Part shown: in pieces, positions 16,847 through 25,889 of the stretch
Numbering within the stretch: the stretch's first letter is position 1
How the letters are laid out: every line of letters begins with the position of its first letter
The notes under the pieces: model-generated
Database searches by the model: none
What the model was told of the DNA's origin: nothing
What the model saw: only the letters and a program-made list of their open reading frames with translations
Assembly: GCA_030427735.1 (NCBI GenBank)
Contig: JAUIBP010000005.1
Coordinates: forward strand, 1-64,000
Source: Bacteroidia bacterium
GTDB taxonomy: Bacteria; Bacteroidota; Bacteroidia; Flavobacteriales; Flavobacteriaceae
Length of the DNA: 64,000 nt
Direction of reading: 5' to 3'
Made by a program: the position numbers and the translations under genes

Positions 16847-18847
16847 ATGCGTTTTAAAATCAAATCAGAGTTCCAACCTACGGGCGACCAACCTAATGCC
16901 ATCAAACAATTAACTGCTGGCATTACCGCCAACGAAAAATATCAAACCCTCTTAGGGGTAACAGGTTCGGGTAAAACCTTTACCGTAGCCAATGTTATAC
17001 AAGAGGTACAACGTCCAACTTTGGTCTTGGCACACAACAAAACTTTAGCCGCACAGTTGTATTCGGAGTTTAAACAATTTTTTCCAGATAATGCTGTCGA
17101 ATATTTTGTATCGTATTACGATTATTATCAGCCAGAAGCCTACATTCCTGTTTCGGGTACCTACATAGAAAAAGATTTATCGATTAACGAAGAAATAGAA
17201 AAACTACGTTTAAGCACAACCTCATCCCTACTTTCAGGGCGTCGCGATGTGCTGGTTGTAGCTTCGGTATCCTGCTTATATGGTATTGGAAATCCTGTGG
17301 AATTTCAAAAAAATGTCATTTCATTACAACGCGATCAAGTCATTTCCAGAACTAAATTATTGCATCGTTTAGTGCAAAGTTTGTACGCCAGAACAGAGGC
17401 CGAATTTAATCATGGGAATTTCAGAATAAAAGGAGATACTGTAGATATTTTCCCAAGCTATGCCGATGATGCCTTTAGAATCCATTTTTTTGGAGATGAA
17501 ATTGAAGAAATTGAAGCTTTTAATGTGCAAACCAATGCCATTATTGAAAGATATGACCGTTTAAACATTTACCCTGCAAACATGTTTGTAACATCGCCAG
17601 AAGTGCTACAAAATGCTATAAAAGACATTCAGGACGATTTGGTGAAACAACATGATTACTTTAAAGACATCGGTAAACATTTAGAAGCGAAACGCCTGAA
17701 AGAACGCACCGAATTCGATCTCGAAATGATTCGAGAACTGGGATATTGTTCTGGGATTGAAAATTACTCGAGATATCTAGATGGCAGACAACCAGGCACC
17801 AGACCATTCTGCTTGTTAGATTATTTTCCTGACGACTATTTAATGGTTGTAGACGAAAGTCATGTTACCGTATCGCAGGTACACGCCATGTATGGCGGAG
17901 ACCGCAGCCGAAAAGAAAATTTGGTTGATTATGGTTTTAGACTTCCTGCTGCGATGGATAACAGACCTTTAAAATTTGAAGAGTTTGAAGCCCTGCAAAA
18001 CCAAGTAATATATGTTAGTGCCACTCCAGCCGATTACGAACTTCAAAAGAGTGACGGTATTTATGTCGAGCAGGTTATTCGTCCCACAGGACTTTTAGAT
18101 CCGATTATAGAAGTGCGCCCGAGCTTAAATCAGATAGACGATTTAATTGAAGAAATTCAACAACGCGTAGAGAAAGATGAAAGAACTCTGGTTACGACAT
18201 TAACCAAACGCATGGCCGAAGAATTAACCAAATACCTAGACCGCATCCAAATTCGTTGTCGTTACATACACAGCGATGTCGACACCTTAGAACGCGTAGA
18301 GATTATGCAGGATTTACGCAAGGGATTGTTTGATGTATTGGTTGGTGTTAACTTACTTCGTGAAGGATTAGATTTACCAGAAGTATCGCTTGTGGCCATT
18401 TTAGATGCCGATAAAGAAGGTTTTTTACGTTCGGCTAGATCGTTAACGCAAACCGTTGGTCGAGCTGCAAGAAACATAAATGGTAAAGCCATTATGTATG
18501 CAGATAAAATTACCAACAGCATGCAGAAAACCATTGACGAAACCAATTACCGGCGCGAAAAGCAAATTAATTACAATACCAAACATAATTTGGTACCAAA
18601 AGCACTAAACAAAAGTTTAGATAGTGCATTGGCTAAAAACTCGGTAAGTACTTACCATTACGAAATAGAGGCTAAAAAAGCCGCAGAACCAGAGAGTGAA
18701 TACTTAACCAAACCGCAGCTAGAAAAAAATATTCGAGAACAAAGAAAACTCATGGAAGCCGCCGCAAAAGAATTAGACTTTATGCTGGCCGCTAAATACA
18801 GAGATAAAATTCAATATTACCAAGACAAGTTAAATGCACTTAAGTAA
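16847..18847 (+). CDS. uvrB: Excinuclease ABC subunit B
   Basis: The damage-verification helicase-like subunit of nucleotide excision repair, 666 residues, full length. Walker A GVTGSGKT is at residues 37-44. The beta-hairpin segment YYDYYQPEAY, which clamps one DNA strand, lies at about 92-101. The DEXX-type motif is VVDESHVTV, and motif VI is QTVGRAARN. A C-terminal UVR domain (about residues 625-663) mediates contact with UvrC. The start at 16847 matches the conserved FKIKSEFQPTGDQP opening. The gene stands alone. uvrA and uvrC are not in the window. Confidence 0.97.
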   Translation: MRFKIKSEFQPTGDQPNAIKQLTAGITANEKYQTLLGVTGSGKTFTVANVIQEVQRPTLVLAHNKTLAAQLYSEFKQFFPDNAVEYFVSYYDYYQPEAYIPVSGTYIEKDLSINEEIEKLRLSTTSSLLSGRRDVLVVASVSCLYGIGNPVEFQKNVISLQRDQVISRTKLLHRLVQSLYARTEAEFNHGNFRIKGDTVDIFPSYADDAFRIHFFGDEIEEIEAFNVQTNAIIERYDRLNIYPANMFVTSPEVLQNAIKDIQDDLVKQHDYFKDIGKHLEAKRLKERTEFDLEMIRELGYCSGIENYSRYLDGRQPGTRPFCLLDYFPDDYLMVVDESHVTVSQVHAMYGGDRSRKENLVDYGFRLPAAMDNRPLKFEEFEALQNQVIYVSATPADYELQKSDGIYVEQVIRPTGLLDPIIEVRPSLNQIDDLIEEIQQRVEKDERTLVTTLTKRMAEELTKYLDRIQIRCRYIHSDVDTLERVEIMQDLRKGLFDVLVGVNLLREGLDLPEVSLVAILDADKEGFLRSARSLTQTVGRAARNINGKAIMYADKITNSMQKTIDETNYRREKQINYNTKHNLVPKALNKSLDSALAKNSVSTYHYEIEAKKAAEPESEYLTKPQLEKNIREQRKLMEAAAKELDFMLAAKYRDKIQYYQDKLNALK

Positions 18848-18887
18848 CTAAGTACTCTTAACTTCTCTTGAAATAATTCTAAAAATT

Positions 18888-19289
18888 TTAATTGTATTGT
18901 ACCTTAAAGATGTCTATTAACACATCTGGTGGTACAATTTTATTTGGGAAACCATCCATAAGGTATAACACTTTGTTTATAGACTCGTGGCTTAACCCCA
19001 TTTTAAGACCAAAGTTAAACAACTTAATAATTTCTTTTTCAGATCTCTCGTTATCCAAATTCATTAATAAAACCAACCTATGAAATTGCACAATACGCTC
19101 GCTGTAAGACGCGACGTGTTTATAAGCAATAGGATGTTTTAACAAGTACTCAAAATCTTCCCTAGAAATATCTAATTGCTGAGAAACTCCTAAAAGAAAA
19201 TTATATTCTATGGATTTAATGCTGGCATCGGTTTTTGCGAAAGCTATCATTTCAGATAGCAAACTCAATTTTTCAACACGGTTTATCAT
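18888..19289 (-). CDS. Small TerB-like helical protein next to uvrB
   Basis: A 133-residue all-helical protein convergent with uvrB. Its N-terminal LSLLSEMIAFAKTDASIKSIEYNFL and later SEKEIIKLFNFGLKMGL blocks form the duplicated helix pattern of TerB-like tellurite-resistance-type domains. Flavobacterial relatives are sometimes labelled 'excinuclease ABC subunit B' only because of their position, and the protein has no UvrB features. I place the start at the ATG at 19289, because relatives as I recall them begin close to LSLLSEMIAF. Upstream in-frame ATGs at 19316 and 19340 would add 9 or 17 residues of less typical sequence. Function is unknown. Confidence 0.7.
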   Translation of the reverse strand: MINRVEKLSLLSEMIAFAKTDASIKSIEYNFLLGVSQQLDISREDFEYLLKHPIAYKHVASYSERIVQFHRLVLLMNLDNERSEKEIIKLFNFGLKMGLSHESINKVLYLMDGFPNKIVPPDVLIDIFKVQYN

Positions 19290-19671
19290 AACAGAGGGAG
19301 TGATTAATTTTAACATTATAAAGTTACTGATATTAAGCATTTTATAATCGTATATATATTGTAACTCGTCGAAAAATAAATGGTACTTTATCGGATTTTT
19401 CGAACGTTCATCTTTCGTAACTCCCTAAAAACATGGTGTTTACACAGTGAATTCACTTGAAATTATTTCTAAAAACAGCAAACCAAACACAATCAACACA
19501 TTGATTTACAGTAATTTAAATTAAAATTAAAAACTGAAAAATATTACCAAAACGCGACAATAAAAACTACATTTGTAGCATAAATAGTAAAAAAGTCTAA
19601 AACGCAGATTTTAAACAATTAAAACCACTATTTATGTTAAATTATTGATATAAGATTAAAATTTTAAGAAT
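19290..19671. other. Divergent intergenic region between the TerB-like gene and the DUF1456 gene
   Basis: This AT-rich stretch of about 380 bases separates two divergent genes. The only element I can support is the plus-strand promoter at 19568-19575. I see no minus-strand TAnnTTTG match for the TerB-like gene, no ORF with coding character, no tRNA and no strong hairpin. Confidence 0.5.
19568..19575 (+). promoter_or_regulatory. -7 promoter element for the DUF1456 gene
   Basis: TACATTTG, an exact TAnnTTTG match, lies 96 bases before the ATG at 19672. It implies a 5' leader of about 90 bases, longer than most in this window. Confidence 0.45.
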
Positions 19672-19998
19672 ATGACAAATAATGATATTTTCAAAAAATT
19701 ACGTGTAGCACACAAATTAAGAGATGAAGATATTGTAAGCATTTTAGCCTTGGTAGACTTTAGAATTAGCAAGAGTGAACTCGGTGCTTTTTTTAGAAGA
19801 GAAGACCATCCTAAATACATGGAATGTGGCGACCAGATTTTAAGAAATTTCCTAAACGGATTAATTATTCATTTACGTGGCCCAATGCAGAAGAAAGATA
19901 AACCCAAAGCCAACAATATACCCACATCTAATAAAACGACATCACCCAAAGGGAAATCTCCTAAAAAGTCTTCAAATAAAAAAGCGTCTAACTCTTAA
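19672..19998 (+). CDS. DUF1456 (YehS-like) protein, single-repeat form
   Basis: A 108-residue cytoplasmic protein. Residues 1-68 match one DUF1456 module, with NNDIFKKLRVAHKLRDEDIV, DFRISKSELGAFFR and an RNFLNGLI end. Typical YehS proteins of about 155 residues have two such modules, so this one is half length. The second module is replaced by a 35-residue tail rich in Lys, Ser, Pro and Asn that looks disordered and basic. The last codons and the stop lie inside the terminator hairpin, so the terminal KKAS residues are encoded by its left arm. Function is unknown. Confidence 0.8.
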   Translation: MTNNDIFKKLRVAHKLRDEDIVSILALVDFRISKSELGAFFRREDHPKYMECGDQILRNFLNGLIIHLRGPMQKKDKPKANNIPTSNKTTSPKGKSPKKSSNKKASNS

Positions 19999-20014
19999 AT
20001 TAGACGCTTTTTTT
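19978..20014. terminator. Bidirectional terminator overlapping the end of the DUF1456 gene
   Basis: AAAAAAGCGTCTAA (19978-19991) pairs perfectly with TTAGACGCTTTTTT (20000-20013) around an 8-base loop. The stop codon of the DUF1456 gene at 19996-19998 is in the loop. The A-run before and the T-run after serve both this gene and convergent sucC. Confidence 0.85.
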
Positions 20015-20036
20015 AAGTTATGCTTTAGCTTTTATT

Positions 20037-21227
20037 TTAAGCTAATACTTCTTGTACTTTATCGGCAGCCTCTTGGAATTCTGTTGCGCTTAACACGTCT
20101 AATCCAGAGTTATCGATTAATTCTTTAGCTATATCTGCATTGGTACCTTGTAAACGTACAATAATTGGCACATTAATCGTTCCCATGTTTTTATAAGCAT
20201 CAATAACGCCTTGTGCTACACGGTCGCAACGTACAATTCCACCAAAAATATTAATAAGAATAGCCTTTACGTTAGGGTCTTTTAAAATAATTTTAAAAGC
20301 AGCCTCTACACGAGCAGCATCGGCAGTACCACCAACATCTAAAAAGTTAGCTGGCTCTCCACCTGCTTGCTTAATTAAATCCATAGTAGCCATGGCTAAA
20401 CCAGCACCGTTAACCATACAACCAACGTTTCCGTCTAAATCTACATAGTTTAAACCTACTTCTTTAGCTTCAACTTCTATTGGGTTTTCTTCGCGTAAAT
20501 CGCGTAAATCTGTATAATCTTTATGTCTGTAAAGTGCATTATCGTCTATAGTAACTTTAGCATCTACAGCCATAATTTTATTATCGCTTGTTTTTAAAAC
20601 TGGATTAATTTCGAATAAAGACGAATCAGATTTTACGTAAGCAGTGTATAAATTAGTTACGAATTTCGTCATTTCTTTAAACGCATTACCAGAAAGACCT
20701 AAATTAAAAGCAACACGTCTTGCTTGAAATGGTAAAATACCAACAGCAGGATCTATTTCTTCAGTAAAAATTAAATGTGGCGTTTCTTCGGCAACAGTTT
20801 CAATGTCCATTCCACCTTCGGTAGAATACATAATCATATTACGGCCAGTACCACGGTTAAGTAATACAGACATGTAATATTCTTCGGTTTCACTTTCTCC
20901 TGGATAGTAAACATCTTCAGCAACTAATACTTGGTGTACTTTTTTACCTTCGGCAGATGTTTGTGGAGTTACAAGGTTCATACCTATAATTTGTCCAGCA
21001 AGTTCTTCAACATCTTTTAGATTTTTAGCAAGCTTAACACCGCCTCCTTTACCACGTCCACCAGCGTGAACCTGAGCTTTTATAACATGCCAACTTGTTC
21101 CAGTTTCAGAGGTTAATTGTTTTGCAGCAGCAACCGCTTCTTGAGCATTTTGAGCTACAATACCACGCTGAATACGTACGCCAAAACTGCTTAAAATTTC
21201 CTTTCCTTGATATTCGTGTAAATTCAT
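20037..21227 (-). CDS. sucC: Succinyl-CoA synthetase (ADP-forming) beta subunit
   Basis: The nucleotide-binding subunit of the TCA cycle enzyme that interconverts succinyl-CoA and succinate with ATP or GTP formation. The 396-residue protein has an N-terminal ATP-grasp domain, beginning MNLHEYQGKEI with the GGRGKGGGVKLAK loop. The C-terminal CoA-ligase domain carries GCMVNGAGLAMATMD and NIFGGIVRCD. The start at 21227 matches the invariant NLHEYQ opening. An upstream in-frame ATG at 21254 would add nine atypical residues and lies over the promoter. sucD is not adjacent, so the alpha subunit gene is elsewhere. Confidence 0.96.
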   Translation of the reverse strand: MNLHEYQGKEILSSFGVRIQRGIVAQNAQEAVAAAKQLTSETGTSWHVIKAQVHAGGRGKGGGVKLAKNLKDVEELAGQIIGMNLVTPQTSAEGKKVHQVLVAEDVYYPGESETEEYYMSVLLNRGTGRNMIMYSTEGGMDIETVAEETPHLIFTEEIDPAVGILPFQARRVAFNLGLSGNAFKEMTKFVTNLYTAYVKSDSSLFEINPVLKTSDNKIMAVDAKVTIDDNALYRHKDYTDLRDLREENPIEVEAKEVGLNYVDLDGNVGCMVNGAGLAMATMDLIKQAGGEPANFLDVGGTADAARVEAAFKIILKDPNVKAILINIFGGIVRCDRVAQGVIDAYKNMGTINVPIIVRLQGTNADIAKELIDNSGLDVLSATEFQEAADKVQEVLA

Positions 21228-21251
21228 TACTTTATAAAATTTATTGCAAAA

Positions 21252-21259
21252 CAAATGTA
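21252..21259 (-). promoter_or_regulatory. -7 promoter element for sucC
   Basis: The minus strand reads TACATTTG, an exact TAnnTTTG match, 24 bases before the sucC ATG at 21227. Its position also argues against the longer ORF start at 21254. Confidence 0.5.
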
Positions 21260-21375
21260 AACATCCTATAGGTTTTAACCAATAATTTTTAACATGTATT
21301 ATGCATATTAAACATATCTTATTCTTTTTACTGATTTTTTGACAAATAATACCGTTTAAACTGATAAAAACTTTA

Positions 21376-21383
21376 TAGATTTG
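21376..21383 (+). promoter_or_regulatory. -7 promoter element for lysA
   Basis: TAGATTTG followed by C, an exact TAnnTTTG match, lies 23 bases before the lysA ATG. No lysine riboswitch-like structure fits in the short predicted leader. Confidence 0.5.
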
Positions 21384-21406
21384 CGCCGAATTTAATTTAA
21401 CTTAAA

Positions 21407-22612
21407 ATGAATAATAACACTTTATTAAAAATTGCAAACGACTTTGGAAGTCCGGTGTATGTGTATGACTCTGAAAAAATAGTGTCGCAGTATAAACGTT
21501 TAACATCTGCATTTAATAAGGTGAAACAGTTAAAGATAAATTATGCTGTTAAAGCGTTATCTAACATTTCTATTTTAAAATTAATGCACACGCTTGGTGC
21601 TGGCTTAGATACTGTGTCTATTCAGGAAGTGCAACTCGGACTAAAAGCAGGGTTTGCGCCAGAACAAATTATATTTACTCCAAATGGTGTTTCGTTAGAA
21701 GAAATTGAAATCGCATCTAAACTTGGTGTACAAATTAATATTGATAACCTTTCTATTTTAGAACAATTTGGAACCAAACACCCAAAGGTACCTGTTTGTA
21801 TTCGTATAAACCCACACGTTATGGCTGGTGGTAATGCTAATATTTCTGTAGGCCACATCGATTCTAAATTTGGTATTTCTGTACATCAAATACCACATAT
21901 TTTACGCATTGTAGAAAACACCAATATGCATATTAACGGTATACACATGCATACTGGAAGCGATATTTTAGATATCGACGTATTTTTATATGCTAGTGAA
22001 ATTTTATTCGATACCGCTAAACATTTTAAAGATTTAGAATTTTTAGATTTCGGTTCCGGATTTAAAGTACCATATTCTGAAGGTGATATCGAAACTAACA
22101 TCGAAGAATTCGGCACAAAGCTATCAAAGCGTTTTAATGCCTTTTGTAAAGAATACGGCAAAGAATTAACCTTAGGTTTCGAGCCAGGTAAATTCTTGGT
22201 TAGCGAAGCTGGTGTATTTTTAGCCAAAGTAAATGTTGTAAAACAAACTACATCTACCGTTTTTGCTCAAATAGACACTGGATTTAACCATTTAATTCGC
22301 CCGATGTTATACGGTTCGCAACACATGATTAGTAATATATCTAATCCAAAAGGACGCGAGCGCTTCTACTCGGTAGTAGGCTATATTTGCGAAACCGACA
22401 CTTTTGCCAATAACCGTAGAATAAACGAAATTAATGAAGGTGACATATTGTGCTTTAAAAATGCTGGCGCTTACTGTTACTCGATGTCTTCTAACTACAA
22501 TTCCCGTTACAGACCAGCAGAGGTACTTTGGCATAAAGACCAGGCCTTGTTAATACGTGAACGCGAAACCTTCGATGATATCATCAAAAATCAGATAGAA
22601 GTTTCTCTATAA
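21407..22612 (+). CDS. lysA: Diaminopimelate decarboxylase
   Basis: A PLP-dependent fold-III decarboxylase of 401 residues converting meso-diaminopimelate to L-lysine, the last step of lysine synthesis. The PLP-binding lysine lies in INYAVKALSN (about residue 47). The phosphate-binding glycine-rich segment is LDFGSGFKVPY, and EPGKFLVSEAG follows in the C-terminal part. Substrate-binding CETDTFA and the YNSRYRPAEVL end are present. It is monocistronic with its own promoter and terminator. Confidence 0.95.
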   Translation: MNNNTLLKIANDFGSPVYVYDSEKIVSQYKRLTSAFNKVKQLKINYAVKALSNISILKLMHTLGAGLDTVSIQEVQLGLKAGFAPEQIIFTPNGVSLEEIEIASKLGVQINIDNLSILEQFGTKHPKVPVCIRINPHVMAGGNANISVGHIDSKFGISVHQIPHILRIVENTNMHINGIHMHTGSDILDIDVFLYASEILFDTAKHFKDLEFLDFGSGFKVPYSEGDIETNIEEFGTKLSKRFNAFCKEYGKELTLGFEPGKFLVSEAGVFLAKVNVVKQTTSTVFAQIDTGFNHLIRPMLYGSQHMISNISNPKGRERFYSVVGYICETDTFANNRRINEINEGDILCFKNAGAYCYSMSSNYNSRYRPAEVLWHKDQALLIRERETFDDIIKNQIEVSL

Positions 22613-22624
22613 ATCATTTACAAC

Positions 22625-22656
22625 AAACGTTACTTTAATCAGGTAACGTTTTTTTT
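22625..22656 (+). terminator. Rho-independent terminator of lysA
   Basis: AAACGTTAC (22625-22633) pairs with GTAACGTTT (22643-22651) and is followed by further T residues. It ends 27 bases before the SRPBCC gene. Confidence 0.85.
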
Positions 22657-22683
22657 GATATCTTTATAAGAAAGCTATCCATC

Positions 22684-23196
22684 ATGACTTCTCTATCTTG
22701 GCAATCGTTCACTAAAAAAATATTTATTAAAGCCTCTCTAGAACAGCTCTTTTGGTGTTGGACTACCGAAGCAGGAATTACAGCTTGGTTTTTAAAAGAT
22801 GCCAAATTTTTAAGAGCAGACAGTAAATTATCTCCTTCCAGTACCATCAAAAAAGGAGACAGCTACGTCTGGCAATGGCACAATTGGGATGGTAAAGAAG
22901 AAGGCCGTATTCTAGATGTGCAAAACAACACCTCGGTTAGCTTTTCGTTTGCAGGATCTTGCGAGGTAACTGTAAGTTTAGAACAACACGACACTGCTAT
23001 TCTGGTTACGCTAACACAAACTAAAATTCCTAACGACGATAAAAGTAAACTAGAAATTTTTTATGGTTGCAGTAACGGATGGACCTTTTGGCTGGCCAAT
23101 TTAAAAGCGTATTTAGAGCATGGCATTGTGCTTAACGAAACCGAAATAGACTTACGTCCCTATCCGCTTTCTGGTTTCGAATTTGTAAATATGTAA
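22684..23196 (+). CDS. SRPBCC / START-like domain protein (AHSA1-type)
   Basis: A 170-residue cytoplasmic protein of the SRPBCC superfamily, which forms a helix-grip cavity for hydrophobic ligands. It has the typical opening strand KKIFIKASLEQLFWCWTTEAGITAWF, central GDSYVWQWHNWDGKEEGRILDV, and the long C-terminal helix starting GCSNGWTFWLANLKAYLEHG. Ligand and process are unknown. It ends 10 bases before the convergent nadB stop, with no terminator in between. Confidence 0.85.
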   Translation: MTSLSWQSFTKKIFIKASLEQLFWCWTTEAGITAWFLKDAKFLRADSKLSPSSTIKKGDSYVWQWHNWDGKEEGRILDVQNNTSVSFSFAGSCEVTVSLEQHDTAILVTLTQTKIPNDDKSKLEIFYGCSNGWTFWLANLKAYLEHGIVLNETEIDLRPYPLSGFEFVNM

Positions 23197-23206
23197 GACT
23201 CAAAAA

Positions 23207-24778
23207 TTATTCTGTTAATAAATCGGTATTGTAAAAGCCACCCATGTTTTCTTTTCGCATTTGCGATTGCATAACAATTAAATTTGCAATGGTATTAAGG
23301 TTTCTAAGTTCGCAAATTTGCACCGATAATTTAGAACCTACATACAGCTCCAGCGTAGAATCTTCTACATACTTTAAATGCTTGGCAGCTTCCCTTAATT
23401 TACTATCTGTACGCACAATTGCAACCAGATCGGACATGATATGCTGAATGGTGTTTCTGTAATGGGTAATTAAAATAAGTTCTTTAGGTTTAGAGGTTCC
23501 GTCATCGTTCCAATCTGGAACAGAAATCAATGCTTCACTTAAATCAGACTTCAATTCAATAATATGGTCGGCGATATGATTTGCATAAACCAAAGCTTCC
23601 AATAACGAGTTTGAAGCCAGACGGTTTGCACCGTGAAGCCCCGTACTAGAGCATTCGCCAGCAGCGTATAAATTTTTAATAGAGGTTAATCCATTTTTAT
23701 CTACTTCTATACCACCACACGCATAATGGCAAGCTGGCACAACAGGAATCATGTGCTTTCTAATATCAATTCCTATTTGCAGACATTTGTCGTTAATATT
23801 TGGGAAATGTTTTAAAAAGGCATCATAATCTAAATGTGTGCAATCTAAATACACAAAACGTTCGCCAGTAGCATTTATTTCGTGATCTATGGCTCTAGCA
23901 ACAACATCGCGCGGCGCAAGTTCTGCACGCTCGTCTATAGCCAACATAAAACGTTCGCCATTTTTATTTCGTAAGTATGCACCAAAACCTCTAACGGCTT
24001 CGGAAATTAAAAACGAAGGACTTTGTTCGGGCTCGAAAAGTGCTGTAGGATGAAACTGAACAAATTCCATATCCTTTATATTTGCTTTGGCACGATACGC
24101 CATGGCTATACCATCGCCAGTGGCAATTAACGGATTTGTTGTTGAAGCGTACACCTGCCCAATGCCACCAGTACACAATATAGTTTTCGCAGCAATGTAA
24201 GGCTCTATCGCATTTGTTTTTTGATTGAGTATATACGCCCCATAACATCCTATATCGGTTTTATCGGCTACGGATTTTCCTAATTGATGATCTGTAATCA
24301 AATCGATAGCAAAATGATACGGTAGTAACTTAATATTTTTAAGCCCTGCCACTTTATCTAATAAAGTACGCTCTACCTCTAAGCCTGTAATATCTTTATG
24401 ATGAATGATGCGATTGGCCGAATGCCCACCTTCTTTACCTAAATCGAATTCACCAACTTTATTATAGTCAAAATCTGCACCCCAAGCCATCAATTGGCGC
24501 ATGCAAGCTGGGGCTTCTTCAATAACCATTTTAACCACATCGGGATCGTTATGGTGTTCTCCGGCAATTAAGGTATCGTTAATATGATCTTCGAACGAAT
24601 CAAGCTTGTCCCAAACCACGGCTATACCGCCTTGTGCATATTTGGTATTCGATTCACTTTTATTGGCTTTAGTGACTACTAAAATTTCTTTATTGGGCAA
24701 AGCTTGGGCTAAACGAATGGCTGTGGTTAGTCCAGCAACACCCGAACCTAGTATTAAAAAATCGGTATGGTTACTCAT
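23207..24778 (-). CDS. nadB: L-aspartate oxidase
   Basis: An FAD flavoprotein of 523 residues that oxidises L-aspartate to iminoaspartate in de novo NAD synthesis. The FAD-binding ILGSGVAGLTTAIRLAQ loop is at the N-terminus, with KYAQGGIAVV nearby. The flavin domain motifs FVQFHPTAL, YACGGI and GANRLASNSLLEALVYA are also present. The succinate dehydrogenase-like C-terminal helical domain completes the protein. It starts 7 bases after the nadA stop, so the two NAD enzymes are co-transcribed and probably act in sequence. Confidence 0.96.
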   Translation of the reverse strand: MSNHTDFLILGSGVAGLTTAIRLAQALPNKEILVVTKANKSESNTKYAQGGIAVVWDKLDSFEDHINDTLIAGEHHNDPDVVKMVIEEAPACMRQLMAWGADFDYNKVGEFDLGKEGGHSANRIIHHKDITGLEVERTLLDKVAGLKNIKLLPYHFAIDLITDHQLGKSVADKTDIGCYGAYILNQKTNAIEPYIAAKTILCTGGIGQVYASTTNPLIATGDGIAMAYRAKANIKDMEFVQFHPTALFEPEQSPSFLISEAVRGFGAYLRNKNGERFMLAIDERAELAPRDVVARAIDHEINATGERFVYLDCTHLDYDAFLKHFPNINDKCLQIGIDIRKHMIPVVPACHYACGGIEVDKNGLTSIKNLYAAGECSSTGLHGANRLASNSLLEALVYANHIADHIIELKSDLSEALISVPDWNDDGTSKPKELILITHYRNTIQHIMSDLVAIVRTDSKLREAAKHLKYVEDSTLELYVGSKLSVQICELRNLNTIANLIVMQSQMRKENMGGFYNTDLLTE

Positions 24779-24785
24779 TAGTGTG

Positions 24786-25799
24786 TTATGAAATGTCTAG
24801 CATGCGCTGTATAGGCAACAGGGCACGCTCTTGTATGGCTTTATCAACCTGAATTTCTGGCAACTCGTATTTCATACAAGTATATAGTTTTTGAAGGGTA
24901 TTCATTTTCATGTAAGCACATTCGCTACATGCGCAGGTATTATTTTCCTTAGCTGGTGCTGGAATTAAAATTTTATGAGGTACTTCTTTCTGCATTTCAT
25001 GTAAAATCCCTACTTCTGTCGCCACAATAAACTCGTTTGCTGGACTGGTTTTTACATAGTTAATTAACCCTGCTGTAGACCCTACGTACTCGGCTATTTT
25101 AAGTAGATGCGCTTCCGACTCTGGGTGTGCAATAATTCTGGCTTTAGGGTGCTCTTTATACACAGCCAATAATTTATCCATCGAAAATGCTTCGTGTACC
25201 ACGCAGGCACCGTCCCATAACACCATATCGCGACCAGTTTCTTTCTGAATCCAAGCCCCCAGATTACGATCTGGAGCAAAAATAATTGGTTGATCTAAAG
25301 GCACCGAGTCTACAATTTTTCTTGCATTAGACGACGTGACACACAAATCGCTAATCGCCTTCACCTCGGCCGAAGTATTTACATAAGTAATAACAATATG
25401 GTCTGGATATTTCTTCTTGAATTCGGCTAAATCTTCTGCACTACAAGCATCTGCTAAAGAACAACCTGCATTTACATCTGGTAAAACCACTTTTTTGGTC
25501 GGATTCAATATTTTGGCCGTTTCAGCCATAAAATGCACACCAGCAAACACTATTAAATCAGCTTCGGTTTCTTGCGCTTTATAAGACAATCCCAAACTAT
25601 CGCCAACGTAATCTGCCAAATCCTGAATAACTGGATCTTGATAATAATGCGCTAAGATAACCGCATTCTTTTCTGTCTTTAATTTTTTAATTTCAGCAAC
25701 ATAATCTATTTCACCAACAGATTCTTTAACTGGAATATAGCCCAGTTCTTTTATACTTTCTTCTGCAAAATCCATAATATCATTATAAATAGATTTCAA
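24786..25799 (-). CDS. nadA: Quinolinate synthase
   Basis: An iron-sulfur enzyme of 337 residues condensing iminoaspartate with dihydroxyacetone phosphate to quinolinate. It has AHYYQDPVIQDLADYVGDSL near the N-terminus. Three cysteines placed for the [4Fe-4S] cluster lie in NAGCSLADAC, GACVVHE and the C-terminal CACSECAYMKM segment. The start could be 25799 or the second ATG at 25775. I keep the upstream one. It forms an operon with nadB. nadC is not in the window. Confidence 0.95.
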   Translation of the reverse strand: MKSIYNDIMDFAEESIKELGYIPVKESVGEIDYVAEIKKLKTEKNAVILAHYYQDPVIQDLADYVGDSLGLSYKAQETEADLIVFAGVHFMAETAKILNPTKKVVLPDVNAGCSLADACSAEDLAEFKKKYPDHIVITYVNTSAEVKAISDLCVTSSNARKIVDSVPLDQPIIFAPDRNLGAWIQKETGRDMVLWDGACVVHEAFSMDKLLAVYKEHPKARIIAHPESEAHLLKIAEYVGSTAGLINYVKTSPANEFIVATEVGILHEMQKEVPHKILIPAPAKENNTCACSECAYMKMNTLQKLYTCMKYELPEIQVDKAIQERALLPIQRMLDIS

Positions 25800-25889
25800 A
25801 AATAATGATTTTTATAACGATTTTTTAATCTTTAGTTAAGGAATTGCATATAATAAAAGTTACTCTTATACCTCAAAAAAATGCTATGG

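Noticed and set aside
18888-19289. Second UvrB subunit
   Set aside because: The protein has no helicase or UVR motifs and is a small helical TerB-like protein. The UvrB label in relatives reflects position only.
21228-21406. Lysine riboswitch upstream of lysA
   Set aside because: The predicted transcript start is only about 20 bases before the ATG, leaving no room, and no long paired structure is visible.
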